From contig NZ_CANLVF010000001.1 in assembly GCF_947494555.1 (NCBI RefSeq), forward strand, positions 1,178,001-1,242,000: a stretch of DNA of 64,000 nucleotides, read 5' to 3'. The notes under the pieces are model-generated. The model worked only from the letters and a program-made list of their open reading frames with translations. It searched no databases and was not told the origin of the DNA. The position numbers were made by a program, and so were the translations under genes. Positions 43,749 through 52,784 of this stretch are shown here, one piece after another. Each line of letters starts with the position of its first letter. The stretch's first letter is position 1. The stretch comes from an uncultured Roseibium sp. Lineage in GTDB: Bacteria; Pseudomonadota; Alphaproteobacteria; Rhizobiales; Stappiaceae.

Positions 43749-45319
43749 TGATTTGGCTGTCCGCCCAATTCGTAGAGGATTTTGGCCATTTCGTCCTCGA
43801 TCGGGTTCTTGTCGCCAAGTCCTTGAACAACCCTCGGAGCAGCTTGTCCTTGCGGCGCGCCCGGTACGATGTCAAGCAACGCTGAAGTGGTGGAAGCCTG
43901 TGCGGGCGTCTTTGTGGCCTGCACCTGCGTTTGCGCAGGCCGCCGATCCGTCTCGGCTTTCTTGTCGGGTGCGTATTCGTCCGGTTTGCTGGGCGGGACG
44001 TCCTCTTCCATGAGGTCGGCCAAATCCAGCTCCAGCTTGATTTCCTTTTGAGGCGGCGCCTCTTGTGTCTCGACTTCTTCGGCCGATGCGGTCAGCTTTT
44101 CAGCCGGTTCAGGCTCAACCGGCATGGCGCCGATTTCTTCCTGATCGTGGTCAACGACGGTTTCCGCGATTGGCTCGGCCGTTGCCTCCGAGATGCTGTG
44201 AGACAAATCGGCGTCGATCTCCGGGGTCGCCTCTGTGGTGGCGGTGCTCAGATCTTCAGCCATTGTATTGTTGATCTCTGACTTTTCCACGATCTCGTCA
44301 TGGCGCTGAGCGCCGGGTTCAGCCACCAGGGTTTCGGTATCCTCTGTGATCTGCGGTGTCTCAACAGGTTTCAGTAGGGCAGTCTTTGCCCGCGCCGCAG
44401 GTCCTGATGCAGGCGGCGTGATGGTATGTCCCGGCTGGGGCGGGCGCTCCCGTCCGGCAATCGAGCGGGCGAGCTTGCGAAATGAAGACCCGGTCTCTGC
44501 CGTTCTATCGGGCGCGGATTCCGAAATCGCTTGAGGCTCCGGTTTTACCGCGGGTGCTTCGACGGGGCTGGTTTCCGCGGGAGTTGCGGCGACCGGTTCC
44601 ATTTTCGGTGTCTGAGAGGTGCTCGTTGAGCGGTTGAAACCGTTCTGTGTTGCCGCACGCAGCAGACTGGCGGCCGTATTCGAGCTTCGAACAGGTTCTG
44701 CAGACGCCTGTTCCGGCTGATCTTTGCGAGGTGCTGCCTCAAAAGGCACGGGTTCGCCGCCACCTTGCGGGGGCGTGGGGCGTGCAGTCGTTTCCTGCAT
44801 TACAGACTTCACCGCTGTGAGCGCGGACGAACCTGCTGAGGCCTGTCGAACGGGTGTGGATACAGACGGGCTTTTGCGGGGGGCAGTTTCCGGCTGCGGG
44901 GTGATTTCGTCAGGCCTGAGCGGGATATCCGGGCCGGGTGCCGTTGGAACCTTCAACTGAGGCTGCGCCGTTTGCGGGGCAGATGCGTTGGGCATGTGCC
45001 GGCCCCCCGCGATCGGGGCATTGCGAACAATGTTCTGCTCGACGACAACATCGCTTGGCCCGCCAATCAGCAAAAGATGTTCAATATTGTCCCTGCGGAT
45101 CAATACCAGGCGCCGGCGTGTGTCGACAGTCGTGCTGTCCATCACGGCGACACGGGGTTGCCGGCTTCTGTTTAGGGGAGCATTCGAACCCATCAGCCGT
45201 TTGAGGACGAAAACAAAGAGACTGAAGAGCAGCAACACGACGACGAGCGCCAAAACCACTGCAATTGCCTGAGTTGCACCGCCGCTCACGCTGAAAGTCG
45301 ATTCAATCCAGTCGTACAT
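43745..45319 (-). CDS. fliO: FliO-type export-assembly protein with a long disordered tail
   Basis: 524 residues, far longer than ordinary FliO. Only the first 100 residues are FliO-like: a membrane helix at about 18-41 (AIAVVLALVVVLLLFSLFVFVLKRLMG) and the short beta domain (RVAVMDSTTVDTRRRLVLIRRDNIEHLLLIGG). The remaining ~400 residues are rich in Pro, Glu, Ala, Thr and look disordered, with an end segment LYELGGQPNQ. FliO helps FliP assemble. Directly upstream of fliP with a 4-bp overlap. Confidence 0.85.
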   Translation of the reverse strand: MYDWIESTFSVSGGATQAIAVVLALVVVLLLFSLFVFVLKRLMGSNAPLNRSRQPRVAVMDSTTVDTRRRLVLIRRDNIEHLLLIGGPSDVVVEQNIVRNAPIAGGRHMPNASAPQTAQPQLKVPTAPGPDIPLRPDEITPQPETAPRKSPSVSTPVRQASAGSSALTAVKSVMQETTARPTPPQGGGEPVPFEAAPRKDQPEQASAEPVRSSNTAASLLRAATQNGFNRSTSTSQTPKMEPVAATPAETSPVEAPAVKPEPQAISESAPDRTAETGSSFRKLARSIAGRERPPQPGHTITPPASGPAARAKTALLKPVETPQITEDTETLVAEPGAQRHDEIVEKSEINNTMAEDLSTATTEATPEIDADLSHSISEATAEPIAETVVDHDQEEIGAMPVEPEPAEKLTASAEEVETQEAPPQKEIKLELDLADLMEEDVPPSKPDEYAPDKKAETDRRPAQTQVQATKTPAQASTTSALLDIVPGAPQGQAAPRVVQGLGDKNPIEDEMAKILYELGGQPNQ

Positions 45320-45570
45320 TTTTACCTCATGCCGCCCCGCCAGCGAACTGATCGTGTGTTCCCGTTACCGCAGGCTCCTGCCGCAATTGAGGAATTTTGC
45401 GCTTATCCCCAGTAATTCCGGCTTCTGCCGGCACTCTTGCCGCTGGCCTCTGTCTGCAGGCACACAATCTGTGCCTCTAGCGGGAAGCTGTCCTGAGTCC
45501 TTCAAGGGCTTTCCCGTATTACTTGCGGATACGCATCGAATCTCTCTAGGGGTTAAAGTTAACAGAAGCA

Positions 45571-45583
45571 GGCAAATATTGCC
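45571..45583. promoter_or_regulatory. Flagellar palindrome (fliO/flgB region, first copy)
   Basis: GGCAA-ATA-TTGCC inside the longer inverted repeat CAGGCAA-ATA-TTGCCTG (45569-45585). The 13-base core is the same as that at 26986. Confidence 0.6.
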
Positions 45584-45676
45584 TGTTGTAGAGAGGGTCG
45601 ATTTCGCGAAATGCAAAAGAAAGTCTGTCTCTTCCACTGATTTTTGAATGCCTTACCAAATATGTCCGGGAATTCG

Positions 45677-45691
45677 TTAACTATTCATTAA
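45677..45691. promoter_or_regulatory. CtrA box upstream of flgB
   Basis: TTAA-CTATTCA-TTAA followed by CC: a full match to TTAA-N7-TTAACC, 50-64 bp before the flgB ATG. Confidence 0.7.
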
Positions 45692-45701
45692 CCATTTGGG
45701 C

Positions 45702-45714
45702 GGCAATGATTGCC
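45702..45714. promoter_or_regulatory. Flagellar palindrome (flgB proximal copy)
   Basis: GGCAA-TGA-TTGCC, 10 bp after the CtrA box and 26 bp before the flgB ATG, where a bound protein would block the promoter. Confidence 0.6.
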
Positions 45715-45740
45715 TAGTTGGTTAATGGAAGGTGAATGAA

Positions 45741-46145
45741 ATGGCCGTTACGGATTTGCCGATCTTCCAGGCACTGAAGTCGAAAATGCAATGGCATCAG
45801 ACACGTCAGGGCGTTCTGGCGGAAAATATCGCGCATGCTGACACGCCCGGATACGAGTCCAGGGACCTGGAATCGTATTCTTTTGCGGACCATGTTGGTC
45901 TTCAAAATGCCTCCATATCGACAAAAGTGACAAAGGTTGGCCACATTTCAGGAGCGATTTCCGGAAATCTCCCGGCCAAGGTTGAGAAGCTGGATACCTT
46001 TGAAATCACGCCTGACGGCAACAACGTCAATCTGGAAGAGCAGATGATGAAAATCACGCAGAACCAGATGGATTTCCAGGCTGCAACGAGCCTTTACACA
46101 AAAGGGCTGGGGCTAATCCGGACGGCGCTTGCAAGAAGCGCGTAA
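45741..46145 (+). CDS. flgB: Proximal rod protein FlgB
   Basis: 134 residues from the ATG at 45741, with GGAAGG 8 bp upstream; a GTG three codons earlier sits on that site and is less likely. The family pattern is clear (LPIFQALKSKMQWHQTRQGVLAENIAHADTPGYESRDLE; EEQMMKITQNQMDFQAATSLYTKGLGLIRTAL). First gene of flgB-flgC-fliE-fliQ-fliR-flhB. Confidence 0.93.
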   Translation: MAVTDLPIFQALKSKMQWHQTRQGVLAENIAHADTPGYESRDLESYSFADHVGLQNASISTKVTKVGHISGAISGNLPAKVEKLDTFEITPDGNNVNLEEQMMKITQNQMDFQAATSLYTKGLGLIRTALARSA

Positions 46146-46175
46146 CACCCGGAACACCTTAGGAGGATCGCTTGA

Positions 46176-46586
46176 ATGGATCTGATTAAATCACTGTTTG
46201 TCTCCGCGAGTGGATTGAAGGCACAAAACGGCCGGATGCGCATTATCGCGGAGAACATCGCCAACGCGAACTCCACGGCGCGTACGCCTGAGGAGGACCC
46301 TTACCGGCGGAAAATTCCAACCTTCAAGAGCCACTTCGACAAGGAGCTCGGAGCCGAAAAAGTGGAGCTCGGCAAAGTCGCGGAAGACACGTCGGATTTC
46401 AAATCAACATACATGCCCGGACACCCGGCGGCGGACGAGAACGGGTATGTGTTGCAGCCGAATGTGAACACTTTGATCGAGACCACTGACATGCGCGAGG
46501 CGCAGCGTTCTTACGAGGCGAATTTGAACGTTATTGAATCCACGCGGCGCATGCTGCAGCGGACCATCGATATCCTGCGAGCCTGA
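46176..46586 (+). CDS. flgC: Proximal rod protein FlgC
   Basis: 136 residues; AGGAGG precedes the ATG. Typical start (MDLIKSLFVSASGLKAQNGRMRIIAENIANANSTARTPEEDPYRRK), the PGHPAADENGYVLQPNVNTLIE motif and the C-terminal RSYEANLNVIESTRRMLQRTIDIL helix. Forms the proximal rod with FlgB and FliE. 30 bp after flgB. Confidence 0.95.
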   Translation: MDLIKSLFVSASGLKAQNGRMRIIAENIANANSTARTPEEDPYRRKIPTFKSHFDKELGAEKVELGKVAEDTSDFKSTYMPGHPAADENGYVLQPNVNTLIETTDMREAQRSYEANLNVIESTRRMLQRTIDILRA

Positions 46587-46619
46587 TCGCAGGATTGAAC
46601 AAACAAGGGGGCAGGAGCC

Positions 46620-46934
46620 GTGACCACTCCGTCTATTGCAAACAATGCCTACCAGCTGGCAGCCAAGCTGCAACAGCAGGCGCGAACTGTTGAAGAAAGT
46701 GCTCCCGACCGGACGTCGGTCGATTTCGGGCAAATGGTGAAAGAGGCGGTTGATACCGTCGTCGACAAAGGCCAGCAGGCAGATGCACAGGCCATCGGCA
46801 TGATCGAGGGCAAAACAGGCGTCGTTGATGTCGTGACAGCCGTGGCGGAGACCGAGATGGCTCTTGAGACCATGGTTGCGGTGCGCGACCGTGTGATTTC
46901 CGCCTATGAGGAAATCATGCGGATGCCGATCTGA
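46620..46934 (+). CDS. fliE: MS-ring/rod junction protein FliE
   Basis: 104 residues from a GTG start with GCAGGAG just upstream. The family core VDFGQMVKEAVDTVVDKGQQADAQAI...DVVTAVAETEMALETMVAVRDRVISAYEEIMRMPI is complete. FliE links the MS ring and export gate to the rod. Confidence 0.93.
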   Translation: MTTPSIANNAYQLAAKLQQQARTVEESAPDRTSVDFGQMVKEAVDTVVDKGQQADAQAIGMIEGKTGVVDVVTAVAETEMALETMVAVRDRVISAYEEIMRMPI

Positions 46935-46959
46935 TCCGGATTAGCGGGGGAGTGCATTC

Positions 46960-47226
46960 ATGACCGGAGGTGAAGTCCTTGATCTTGCGCGTGAAGCCGT
47001 CTGGACAATGATACTCGTGGCGGCGCCAGCAATGGTGATCGGTCTGGTCGTCGGTGTTGTCATCGCCCTGTTCCAGGCGCTCACGCAGATCCAGGAAATG
47101 ACGCTGGTGTTCGTTCCCAAAATCCTTGCCATTTTTGTCACGATCCTTGTCACGCTCCCGTTTATGAGTCAGCTGCTCGAAGCATTCATGGGGCGCGTGA
47201 CGGAAATGATCCTGACGACCGGTTGA
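46960..47226 (+). CDS. fliQ: Flagellar export-gate protein FliQ
   Basis: 88 residues with two membrane helices (VWTMILVAAPAMVIGLVVGVVIALFQALTQIQEMTLVFVPKILAIFVTILVTLPF). Usual length for FliQ. Part of the FliPQR export channel. 25 bp after fliE, 22 bp before fliR. Confidence 0.95.
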   Translation: MTGGEVLDLAREAVWTMILVAAPAMVIGLVVGVVIALFQALTQIQEMTLVFVPKILAIFVTILVTLPFMSQLLEAFMGRVTEMILTTG

Positions 47227-47248
47227 GGCGTCCGGCGCTGGGTGAGCA

Positions 47249-48022
47249 ATGACCATACAGCTTGATTTCCTGCCAGAGGTTGCTGCCGCTTTCCTGCTGA
47301 TGTTCGCGCGTCTCGGCACGATGCTGATGCTGCTGCCGGCATTGGGGGAAAGCTCCATTCCGATGCGCTTCCGGCTGACGATCGCGCTCGCCCTGACCCT
47401 TGTGATGTATCCTGTCGCAGCGTCGCTCTATCCGCCGAACCTGACGGCAAATCTTCCGCAGCTGATCGTGCTGCTGGGCGGCGAAATGGCGATCGGCTTT
47501 GGTATCGGTCTGTGTGCCCGGCTGATCACGTCCGTCCTGCAGATTGCCGGGATGATCATGGCAAACCAGTCAGGCCTTGCCTTCGCGCTTGGCACCGACA
47601 TTGCCAATGAAGGGCAACAGGGCGCGCTCTACGGTAACTTTCTCGCGGTTCTGGGCATCACACTGGTGTTTGTGACGGACTCGCACTACCTGATCATTGC
47701 CGCCCTTTATGACAGCTTCACCGTTTTTCCGCCCGGGAATGTGCCTCCGGTCAGTGATTTCGCACAGAACGCTACGGAAACCGTTGCGCATGTGTTCACG
47801 ATCGCCGTTCGTATGAGCGCACCCTTTCTGGTTGTCGGACTGGTGTTCTATTTCGGTCTCGGCCTGCTCAACAAGCTGATGCCGCAAATGCAGATCTTCT
47901 TCATCGCAATGCCCGTGAACATCGCCGTCGGGTTGTTGCTTCTTATGGTCCTGATTGCGACCCTGATGATGTTCTATCTTGATCATTTCCAGGAATCGCT
48001 CGGGAAGTTCATAGTAGGGTAA
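47249..48022 (+). CDS. fliR: Flagellar export-gate protein FliR
   Basis: 257 residues with about six membrane helices. Family pieces: LMFARLGTMLMLLPALGESSIPMRFRLTIALALTLVMYP, LGGEMAIGFGIGLCARLITSVLQIAGMIMANQSGLAFALGTD and the C-terminal FFIAMPVNIAVGLLLLMVLIATLMMFY. Completes the FliP5-Q4-R1 channel. Confidence 0.94.
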   Translation: MTIQLDFLPEVAAAFLLMFARLGTMLMLLPALGESSIPMRFRLTIALALTLVMYPVAASLYPPNLTANLPQLIVLLGGEMAIGFGIGLCARLITSVLQIAGMIMANQSGLAFALGTDIANEGQQGALYGNFLAVLGITLVFVTDSHYLIIAALYDSFTVFPPGNVPPVSDFAQNATETVAHVFTIAVRMSAPFLVVGLVFYFGLGLLNKLMPQMQIFFIAMPVNIAVGLLLLMVLIATLMMFYLDHFQESLGKFIVG

Positions 48023-48031
48023 GGCATCGCC

Positions 48032-49111
48032 GTGGCAGACGATACCGACGACTCAGAAAAGACAGAGGACCCCACGCAAAAGCGCTTGAAAGAAGCGCAT
48101 GACAAGGGGGACGTTCCCAAATCGCAGGAAGTCAGCACCTGGTTCACGCTCGCCGGCGCGACCTTGATGATTGCCATTTTCGCACCGGGTGCAGCCTCGT
48201 CGCTGGGCGAGCTGATGAAAGGCTACCTGGAGCATGCCCACCAGATCCCGGTCGACGGCTATGCGTTGAAGGCGCTTTGGCGCGACACCGGTCAATCTGT
48301 CGCTCTGATCGTCGGGCTGCCGATGGTTGCCCTGCTCGTGATGGCGATCGCCGGTAATCTTATCCAGCACCAGCCCCTGTTTACCGGTGAGACCATCAAG
48401 CCGAAGCTCTCGAAAATTTCCCCCCTGTCCGGCTTCAAGCGTCTGTTTTCGGCGGACAGCCTGGTCAACTTCGCCAAGGGAATGTTCAAGATAACCATTG
48501 TCGGTGCGGCGATGGTTGCCGTGATGTGGCCGCACCGGGATGAGGCGGAAATTATCATCTTCGCCGAGACGGGCGTCATCCTGGAAGAAGTCTGGGTGCT
48601 GGTGCTGCAGCTGCTGGCGGCAATTCTCGTGATTATGACCGTCGTGGCCGGCGCCGACTTCATCTACCAGAAGAACAAGTGGTTCAATAAGCAGAAGATG
48701 TCGCTGCGCGAGGTGAAGGAGGAATTCAAGCAGACGGAAGGTGATCCCCAGGTGAAGGGGAAAATCCGCCAGTTGAGGATGGAACGCTCACGCAAACGCA
48801 TGATGGCTGCGGTTCCCCAGGCAACGGTTGTCGTCACCAACCCGACCCACTATGCCGTCGCTCTGCAATACGAGGAAGGCATGGGGGCGCCTTTGTGCCT
48901 GGCCAAGGGCACTGACGCGATCGCGCTGAAAATGCGGGAGGTCGCCAAGGAACACGAGATCCCGATCGTTGAAAATCCACCTCTTGCCAGAGCACTTCAC
49001 GCAACCGTGGAGATCGATCAGGAGGTTCCTGAAGAGCACTACAAGGCGGTTGCGGAGGTCATCGGCTTCGTCTTCCGCATGCGCAAACGCGCATCATGGA
49101 GAGCCGACTGA
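48032..49111 (+). CDS. flhB: Export switch protein FlhB
   Basis: 359 residues from a GTG start. Opening motif DDSEKTEDPTQKRLKEAHDKGDVPKSQEV, four membrane helices, then the cytoplasmic domain with the self-cleavage site VVVTNPTHYAVAL (Asn-Pro-Thr-His). Cleavage changes export from rod/hook to filament substrates. Last gene of the flgB operon; starts 9 bp after fliR. Confidence 0.95.
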   Translation: MADDTDDSEKTEDPTQKRLKEAHDKGDVPKSQEVSTWFTLAGATLMIAIFAPGAASSLGELMKGYLEHAHQIPVDGYALKALWRDTGQSVALIVGLPMVALLVMAIAGNLIQHQPLFTGETIKPKLSKISPLSGFKRLFSADSLVNFAKGMFKITIVGAAMVAVMWPHRDEAEIIIFAETGVILEEVWVLVLQLLAAILVIMTVVAGADFIYQKNKWFNKQKMSLREVKEEFKQTEGDPQVKGKIRQLRMERSRKRMMAAVPQATVVVTNPTHYAVALQYEEGMGAPLCLAKGTDAIALKMREVAKEHEIPIVENPPLARALHATVEIDQEVPEEHYKAVAEVIGFVFRMRKRASWRAD

Positions 49112-49168
49112 GTGCGCGTAATCGTTCCCATGGCTGAAATTACTCTGTATGTCCGCGCCAAACGCGTG

Positions 49169-49205
49169 AATTTCAACAGAAGTAAGCTTCATATCAGTTG
49201 AAATT
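49169..49205. promoter_or_regulatory. Inverted repeat upstream of cckA
   Basis: AATTTCAAC (49169-49177) and GTTGAAATT (49197-49205) are perfect complements separated by 19 bp, in the 161-bp gap between flhB and cckA. It may be an operator; there is no T-run for a terminator. Confidence 0.45.
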
Positions 49206-49272
49206 AGGGTGTAAGCACAGAATGCTTATAAACGGCCCAAGGTAAAGCGAATCGGGCCGGGAGACAGGATGT

Positions 49273-51822
49273 ATGAGTGACATGGACGGAGCGCCGGGCG
49301 GGCCTATGATCAGCCGGCCGGAGCGGTCCGGAAATATAGGCCTGCTAATAGGCCTTGCGCTGTTGCTTCTAGGGGCAGCTGCGGCCTTTGCGGTCATGGA
49401 CCGGGAAGTCGCGCAGCCGTTTATCCTTGCGCTGCTCGGCATTCTGGCCGTCGTCGGCGTGTTTTGCCTGTTTGCCGGTGCCATCGGGTTTCTGCGCCTT
49501 TCTGCTCGTCCTGGAGAAGCCAATCCACTTGCGTCTGCCTTCGTCGACAGCATGGACGACGGTGCTCTGATCACGGACATGGACGGCCGGCTTGTCTATG
49601 CCAACAAGGCGTATGCAGATCTGACCGGTGTTGACTCGGCTGCCGACATTCGTGTCGTTGAGCGGGTGTTTTCCTCTGATCCCGATGCTGCCGATGCGAT
49701 TTTCCGCTTGTCGCAGGCGATGCGTGACGGGCGCAAGGCGCAAGAAGAAATCCGCATGCCATTTCCGCTGGGCCGCGTCGAGGGAACGGCACGCTGGTAT
49801 CGTGTGTCGGTTCGTCCCCTGGTGCCGTCCAGCGAAAGCGGCGGCAAGAAAATGGCGATCTGGCAACTTGCCGACATTACACGGGACCGTGCCGAACAGG
49901 AAAACTCCTTCCAGGAACTGCAGCGGGTCATCAACTTCCTCGACCATGCACCAGCAGGTTTCTTCTCCTGCGATGCGCAGGGTCGCATCGTCTATCTGAA
50001 CGCCACGCTTGCCGACTGGCTCGGCTATGATCTTGCCCAGTTCGATGCCGGCGATCTCGACTTGTCTGAAATTGTCCGCGGAGACGGAACGGAGCTTATC
50101 CGGTCGGTCAAAGGACAGGCAGGTGAGGTCAAGAGCGAGACCTTCGACCTCGATTTTGTGACCCGCAACGGTCGCGGGCTCGCCGTGCGCCTCTTGCATC
50201 GCGTTCCTTTCGGCGAGAACGGGCAACCGGGCGACAGCCGCACGCTGGTGCTCAACCGGTCACGAGGCGAGGAAGCCTCGGAAGCATTGCGGGCCTCCGA
50301 GGTCCGCTTTGCGCGTTTCTTCAACAACACGCCGATTTCGATTGCCTCGCTTGACAATGATGGCAGGGTTCTCAGAACAAACGCGCCGTTCCTCAAACTG
50401 TTCGGGGCGGTGGATTCCGTCGACGAATCCCCGAAGCTGGAAGCCTATGTCGCCGACAGCGGCCGCGAGGAACTGTCCAAGGCCTTGTCGGCCGCCGCGA
50501 ACGGCATCGGTGAAATCGCCCCGATCGACATTCCGCTTGTGGAAGGCAATGATCCCCGCTCGGCAACCTTCTACGTTTCCGCCGTGCAGGACGGGGAAGG
50601 GGACGGTGAAACCGCAATCGTCTATGCGCTGGAAACAACTCAGCAACGGGCGTTGGAAGCACAATTCGCGCAAAGCCAGAAGATGCAGGCCATCGGCCAG
50701 CTCGCCGGCGGTGTCGCGCACGACTTCAACAATGTTCTGACAGCGATCATCGGATTTTCAGATCTGCTTTTGGCAAGCCACAGGCCGACGGATCCGTCCT
50801 TCCAGGACATCATGAATATCAAGCAGAATGCCAACCGCGCAGCTGGCCTCGTGCGTCAGCTTCTGGCCTTCTCGCGGCGGCAGACCCTGCGCCCGCAGCA
50901 ACTTGAGCTGAATGACGTTCTCGGAGATCTGTCGATCCTTCTCGACAGGCTGCTTGGCGAGAAAGTCGAGCTGAAAGTGATCCACGGGCGTGACCTGTGG
51001 CCGGTCATGGCCGATCTCAATCAGCTTGAGCAGGTGATCGTCAACCTGGCGGTAAATGCGGGTGACGCGATGGCCGAGGGCGGCCGTCTCATCATCCGCA
51101 CGCGCAATGTGTTGGAAAGCGAATCCACCCAGTTCGAAAATACGCGCGGGATGCCGCCGGGCGAATACACGCTGGTCGAAGTGGAAGACACGGGTCACGG
51201 CATGCCGCCGGAGATCATGGAAAAGATCTTCGATCCATTCTTCTCTACCAAGGAAGTCGGCAAGGGAACGGGGCTTGGCCTGTCGACCGTCTACGGTATC
51301 GTGAAGCAGACCGGCGGCTTCATTTTCTGCACTTCCGAAGTCGATACCGGCACGACGTTCCGCCTCTTCCTGCCGCGGCACATTCCCGAAGTTACTGAAG
51401 AGCCGAAGCCTGAGCCCAGGGAAAGCGAACCGGAAAAGGTTGCGGATCTCACGGGATCTGCCTGCATTCTGCTGGTCGAGGATGAAGAGGCGGTCCGGGC
51501 ATTCGCGGCCCGTGCCCTGGCTTCCCGGGGATATACGGTTCACGAGGCAGGGTCGGGCAATGAGGCGCTCGAAGTCATGGAAGAGACCGATGGTGAGATC
51601 GACCTCGTCGTCTCCGATGTGGTGATGCCGGAAATGGATGGGCCGACGCTCCTTGTCGAGCTGCGCAAGACCCAGCCCGATCTGAAGATTATTTTCGTTT
51701 CAGGGTATGCCGAGGACGCTTTTGAGGAAAACCTTCCCGAGGGCGAACAGTTCTTCTTCCTGCCTAAACCGTTCACACTGAAGCAACTTGCGACAACTGT
51801 GAAGGATGTCCTGAACGGGTGA
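49273..51822 (+). CDS. cckA: Hybrid histidine kinase CckA, master regulator of CtrA
   Basis: 849 residues: two membrane helices in the first 80 residues, PAS domains ([45 protein letters not shown]; and a third at [13 protein letters not shown]), the kinase H-box with His483 in [10 protein letters not shown], an ATPase domain ([41 protein letters not shown]), and a receiver domain with Asp782 in [13 protein letters not shown]. This is the CckA layout. CckA passes phosphate through ChpT to CtrA, which drives early flagellar genes, so its place beside flhB fits the CtrA boxes in this window. Confidence 0.92.
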   Translation: MSDMDGAPGGPMISRPERSGNIGLLIGLALLLLGAAAAFAVMDREVAQPFILALLGILAVVGVFCLFAGAIGFLRLSARPGEANPLASAFVDSMDDGALITDMDGRLVYANKAYADLTGVDSAADIRVVERVFSSDPDAADAIFRLSQAMRDGRKAQEEIRMPFPLGRVEGTARWYRVSVRPLVPSSESGGKKMAIWQLADITRDRAEQENSFQELQRVINFLDHAPAGFFSCDAQGRIVYLNATLADWLGYDLAQFDAGDLDLSEIVRGDGTELIRSVKGQAGEVKSETFDLDFVTRNGRGLAVRLLHRVPFGENGQPGDSRTLVLNRSRGEEASEALRASEVRFARFFNNTPISIASLDNDGRVLRTNAPFLKLFGAVDSVDESPKLEAYVADSGREELSKALSAAANGIGEIAPIDIPLVEGNDPRSATFYVSAVQDGEGDGETAIVYALETTQQRALEAQFAQSQKMQAIGQLAGGVAHDFNNVLTAIIGFSDLLLASHRPTDPSFQDIMNIKQNANRAAGLVRQLLAFSRRQTLRPQQLELNDVLGDLSILLDRLLGEKVELKVIHGRDLWPVMADLNQLEQVIVNLAVNAGDAMAEGGRLIIRTRNVLESESTQFENTRGMPPGEYTLVEVEDTGHGMPPEIMEKIFDPFFSTKEVGKGTGLGLSTVYGIVKQTGGFIFCTSEVDTGTTFRLFLPRHIPEVTEEPKPEPRESEPEKVADLTGSACILLVEDEEAVRAFAARALASRGYTVHEAGSGNEALEVMEETDGEIDLVVSDVVMPEMDGPTLLVELRKTQPDLKIIFVSGYAEDAFEENLPEGEQFFFLPKPFTLKQLATTVKDVLNG

Positions 51823-51961
51823 GTTTGGCTCTGGCCTCGTCGGTGTTCTTGACAGGTCTACTCCCTTTTGGCACTTAGGTCCCATGGGGCGAGCGAACAC
51901 CCCGTGAGGCGTAAGCTGAAGTTTCGCGTCCTTGAACCCTTATTGAACGGGAGGACGCGCC

Positions 51962-52780
51962 ATGCCGTCTCTGAACACAATTACCGTTTCCCAGCTTGCA
52001 AGGTTGATCGGAACACCGGATGCGCCGGTGATTGTCGATGCGCGCATCGACGAGGATTTCAACGATGATCCCTGCCTTATCCCCGGATCCTTCCGGCACC
52101 CGCATACAAAAATCGACGAGATTGCAACTCGTCTGCGTGGACGAAAGGTCGTCATCGCATGCTGGAAAGGGTTAAAGCTCTCCGAGGGCGCTGCTGCCCT
52201 TTTGCGGTCCAACGGTGTCGCGGCCGAAATCCTTGAAGGCGGCTGTATCGCATGGCGCGAAGCTGGCCAGCCGATGGTGCCTGCAGCCTGCCTGCCAAGA
52301 CGCAACGGGGAGGGGCAAACCGTCTGGGTAACCCGCCACAGGCCCAAGATTGACCGGATCGCCTGCCCCTGGCTGATACGCCGGTTTGTGGATCCGGCAG
52401 CGCAGTTTCTGTTTGTGTCTCCGGCGCAGGTTGAAGCGGTTGCGGAAAAATTCAATGCAACGCCGTTCGACGTTGAAAATGTCTTTTGGAGCCATCGCGG
52501 AGAAATGTGCAGCTTCGACACGATGCTGGAGGAGTTCGCTCTACAAACCGAACCACTTTCGAAACTCGCCATGATCGTGCGCGGTGCGGACACCAATCGG
52601 CATGATCTCGCACCCGAGGCTGCCGGCCTGCTTGCTGCCTCGCTTGGACTGTCACGGATGTACAAGGACGACCTGCAGCAACTGGAGGCAGGCATGAGTC
52701 TCTACGACGCCTTCTACCGCTGGTCGCGCGATGCGACAGACGAAGGACATGATTGGCCGGCTCCGGGCAGGAAAGGCTGA
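51962..52780 (+). CDS. Rhodanese-ChrB fusion, chromate resistance
   Basis: 272 residues. Residues 1-105 form a rhodanese-like domain (VIVDARIDEDFNDDP; Cys67 in ACWKGLKLSEG, near the CxxGxxS form of the active loop). Residues ~118-265 are the ChrB C-terminal domain (VWVTRHRPKIDRIACPWLIRRFVDPAAQFLFV, then FWSHRGEMCSFDTMLEEF). ChrB proteins act in chromate sensing or detoxification. The gene ends 4 bp before chrA, so the pair is an operon. The rhodanese part may supply reducing sulfur or only a fold; its role is not known. Confidence 0.85.
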   Translation: MPSLNTITVSQLARLIGTPDAPVIVDARIDEDFNDDPCLIPGSFRHPHTKIDEIATRLRGRKVVIACWKGLKLSEGAAALLRSNGVAAEILEGGCIAWREAGQPMVPAACLPRRNGEGQTVWVTRHRPKIDRIACPWLIRRFVDPAAQFLFVSPAQVEAVAEKFNATPFDVENVFWSHRGEMCSFDTMLEEFALQTEPLSKLAMIVRGADTNRHDLAPEAAGLLAASLGLSRMYKDDLQQLEAGMSLYDAFYRWSRDATDEGHDWPAPGRKG

Positions 52781-52784
52781 TATC

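Larger units (their letters stand above)
45320..45740. other. Divergent control region fliO / flgB
   Basis: 421 bp with no credible gene. It carries two copies of the GGCAA-N3-TTGCC palindrome and a full CtrA box, listed separately. Confidence 0.6.

Noticed and set aside
45696-45714. Sigma-54 promoter before flgB
   Set aside because: TTGGGC...TTGC is present, but the GG to GC distance is 11 or 8, not 10, so it fails the strict spacing; the overlapping palindrome explains the bases better.
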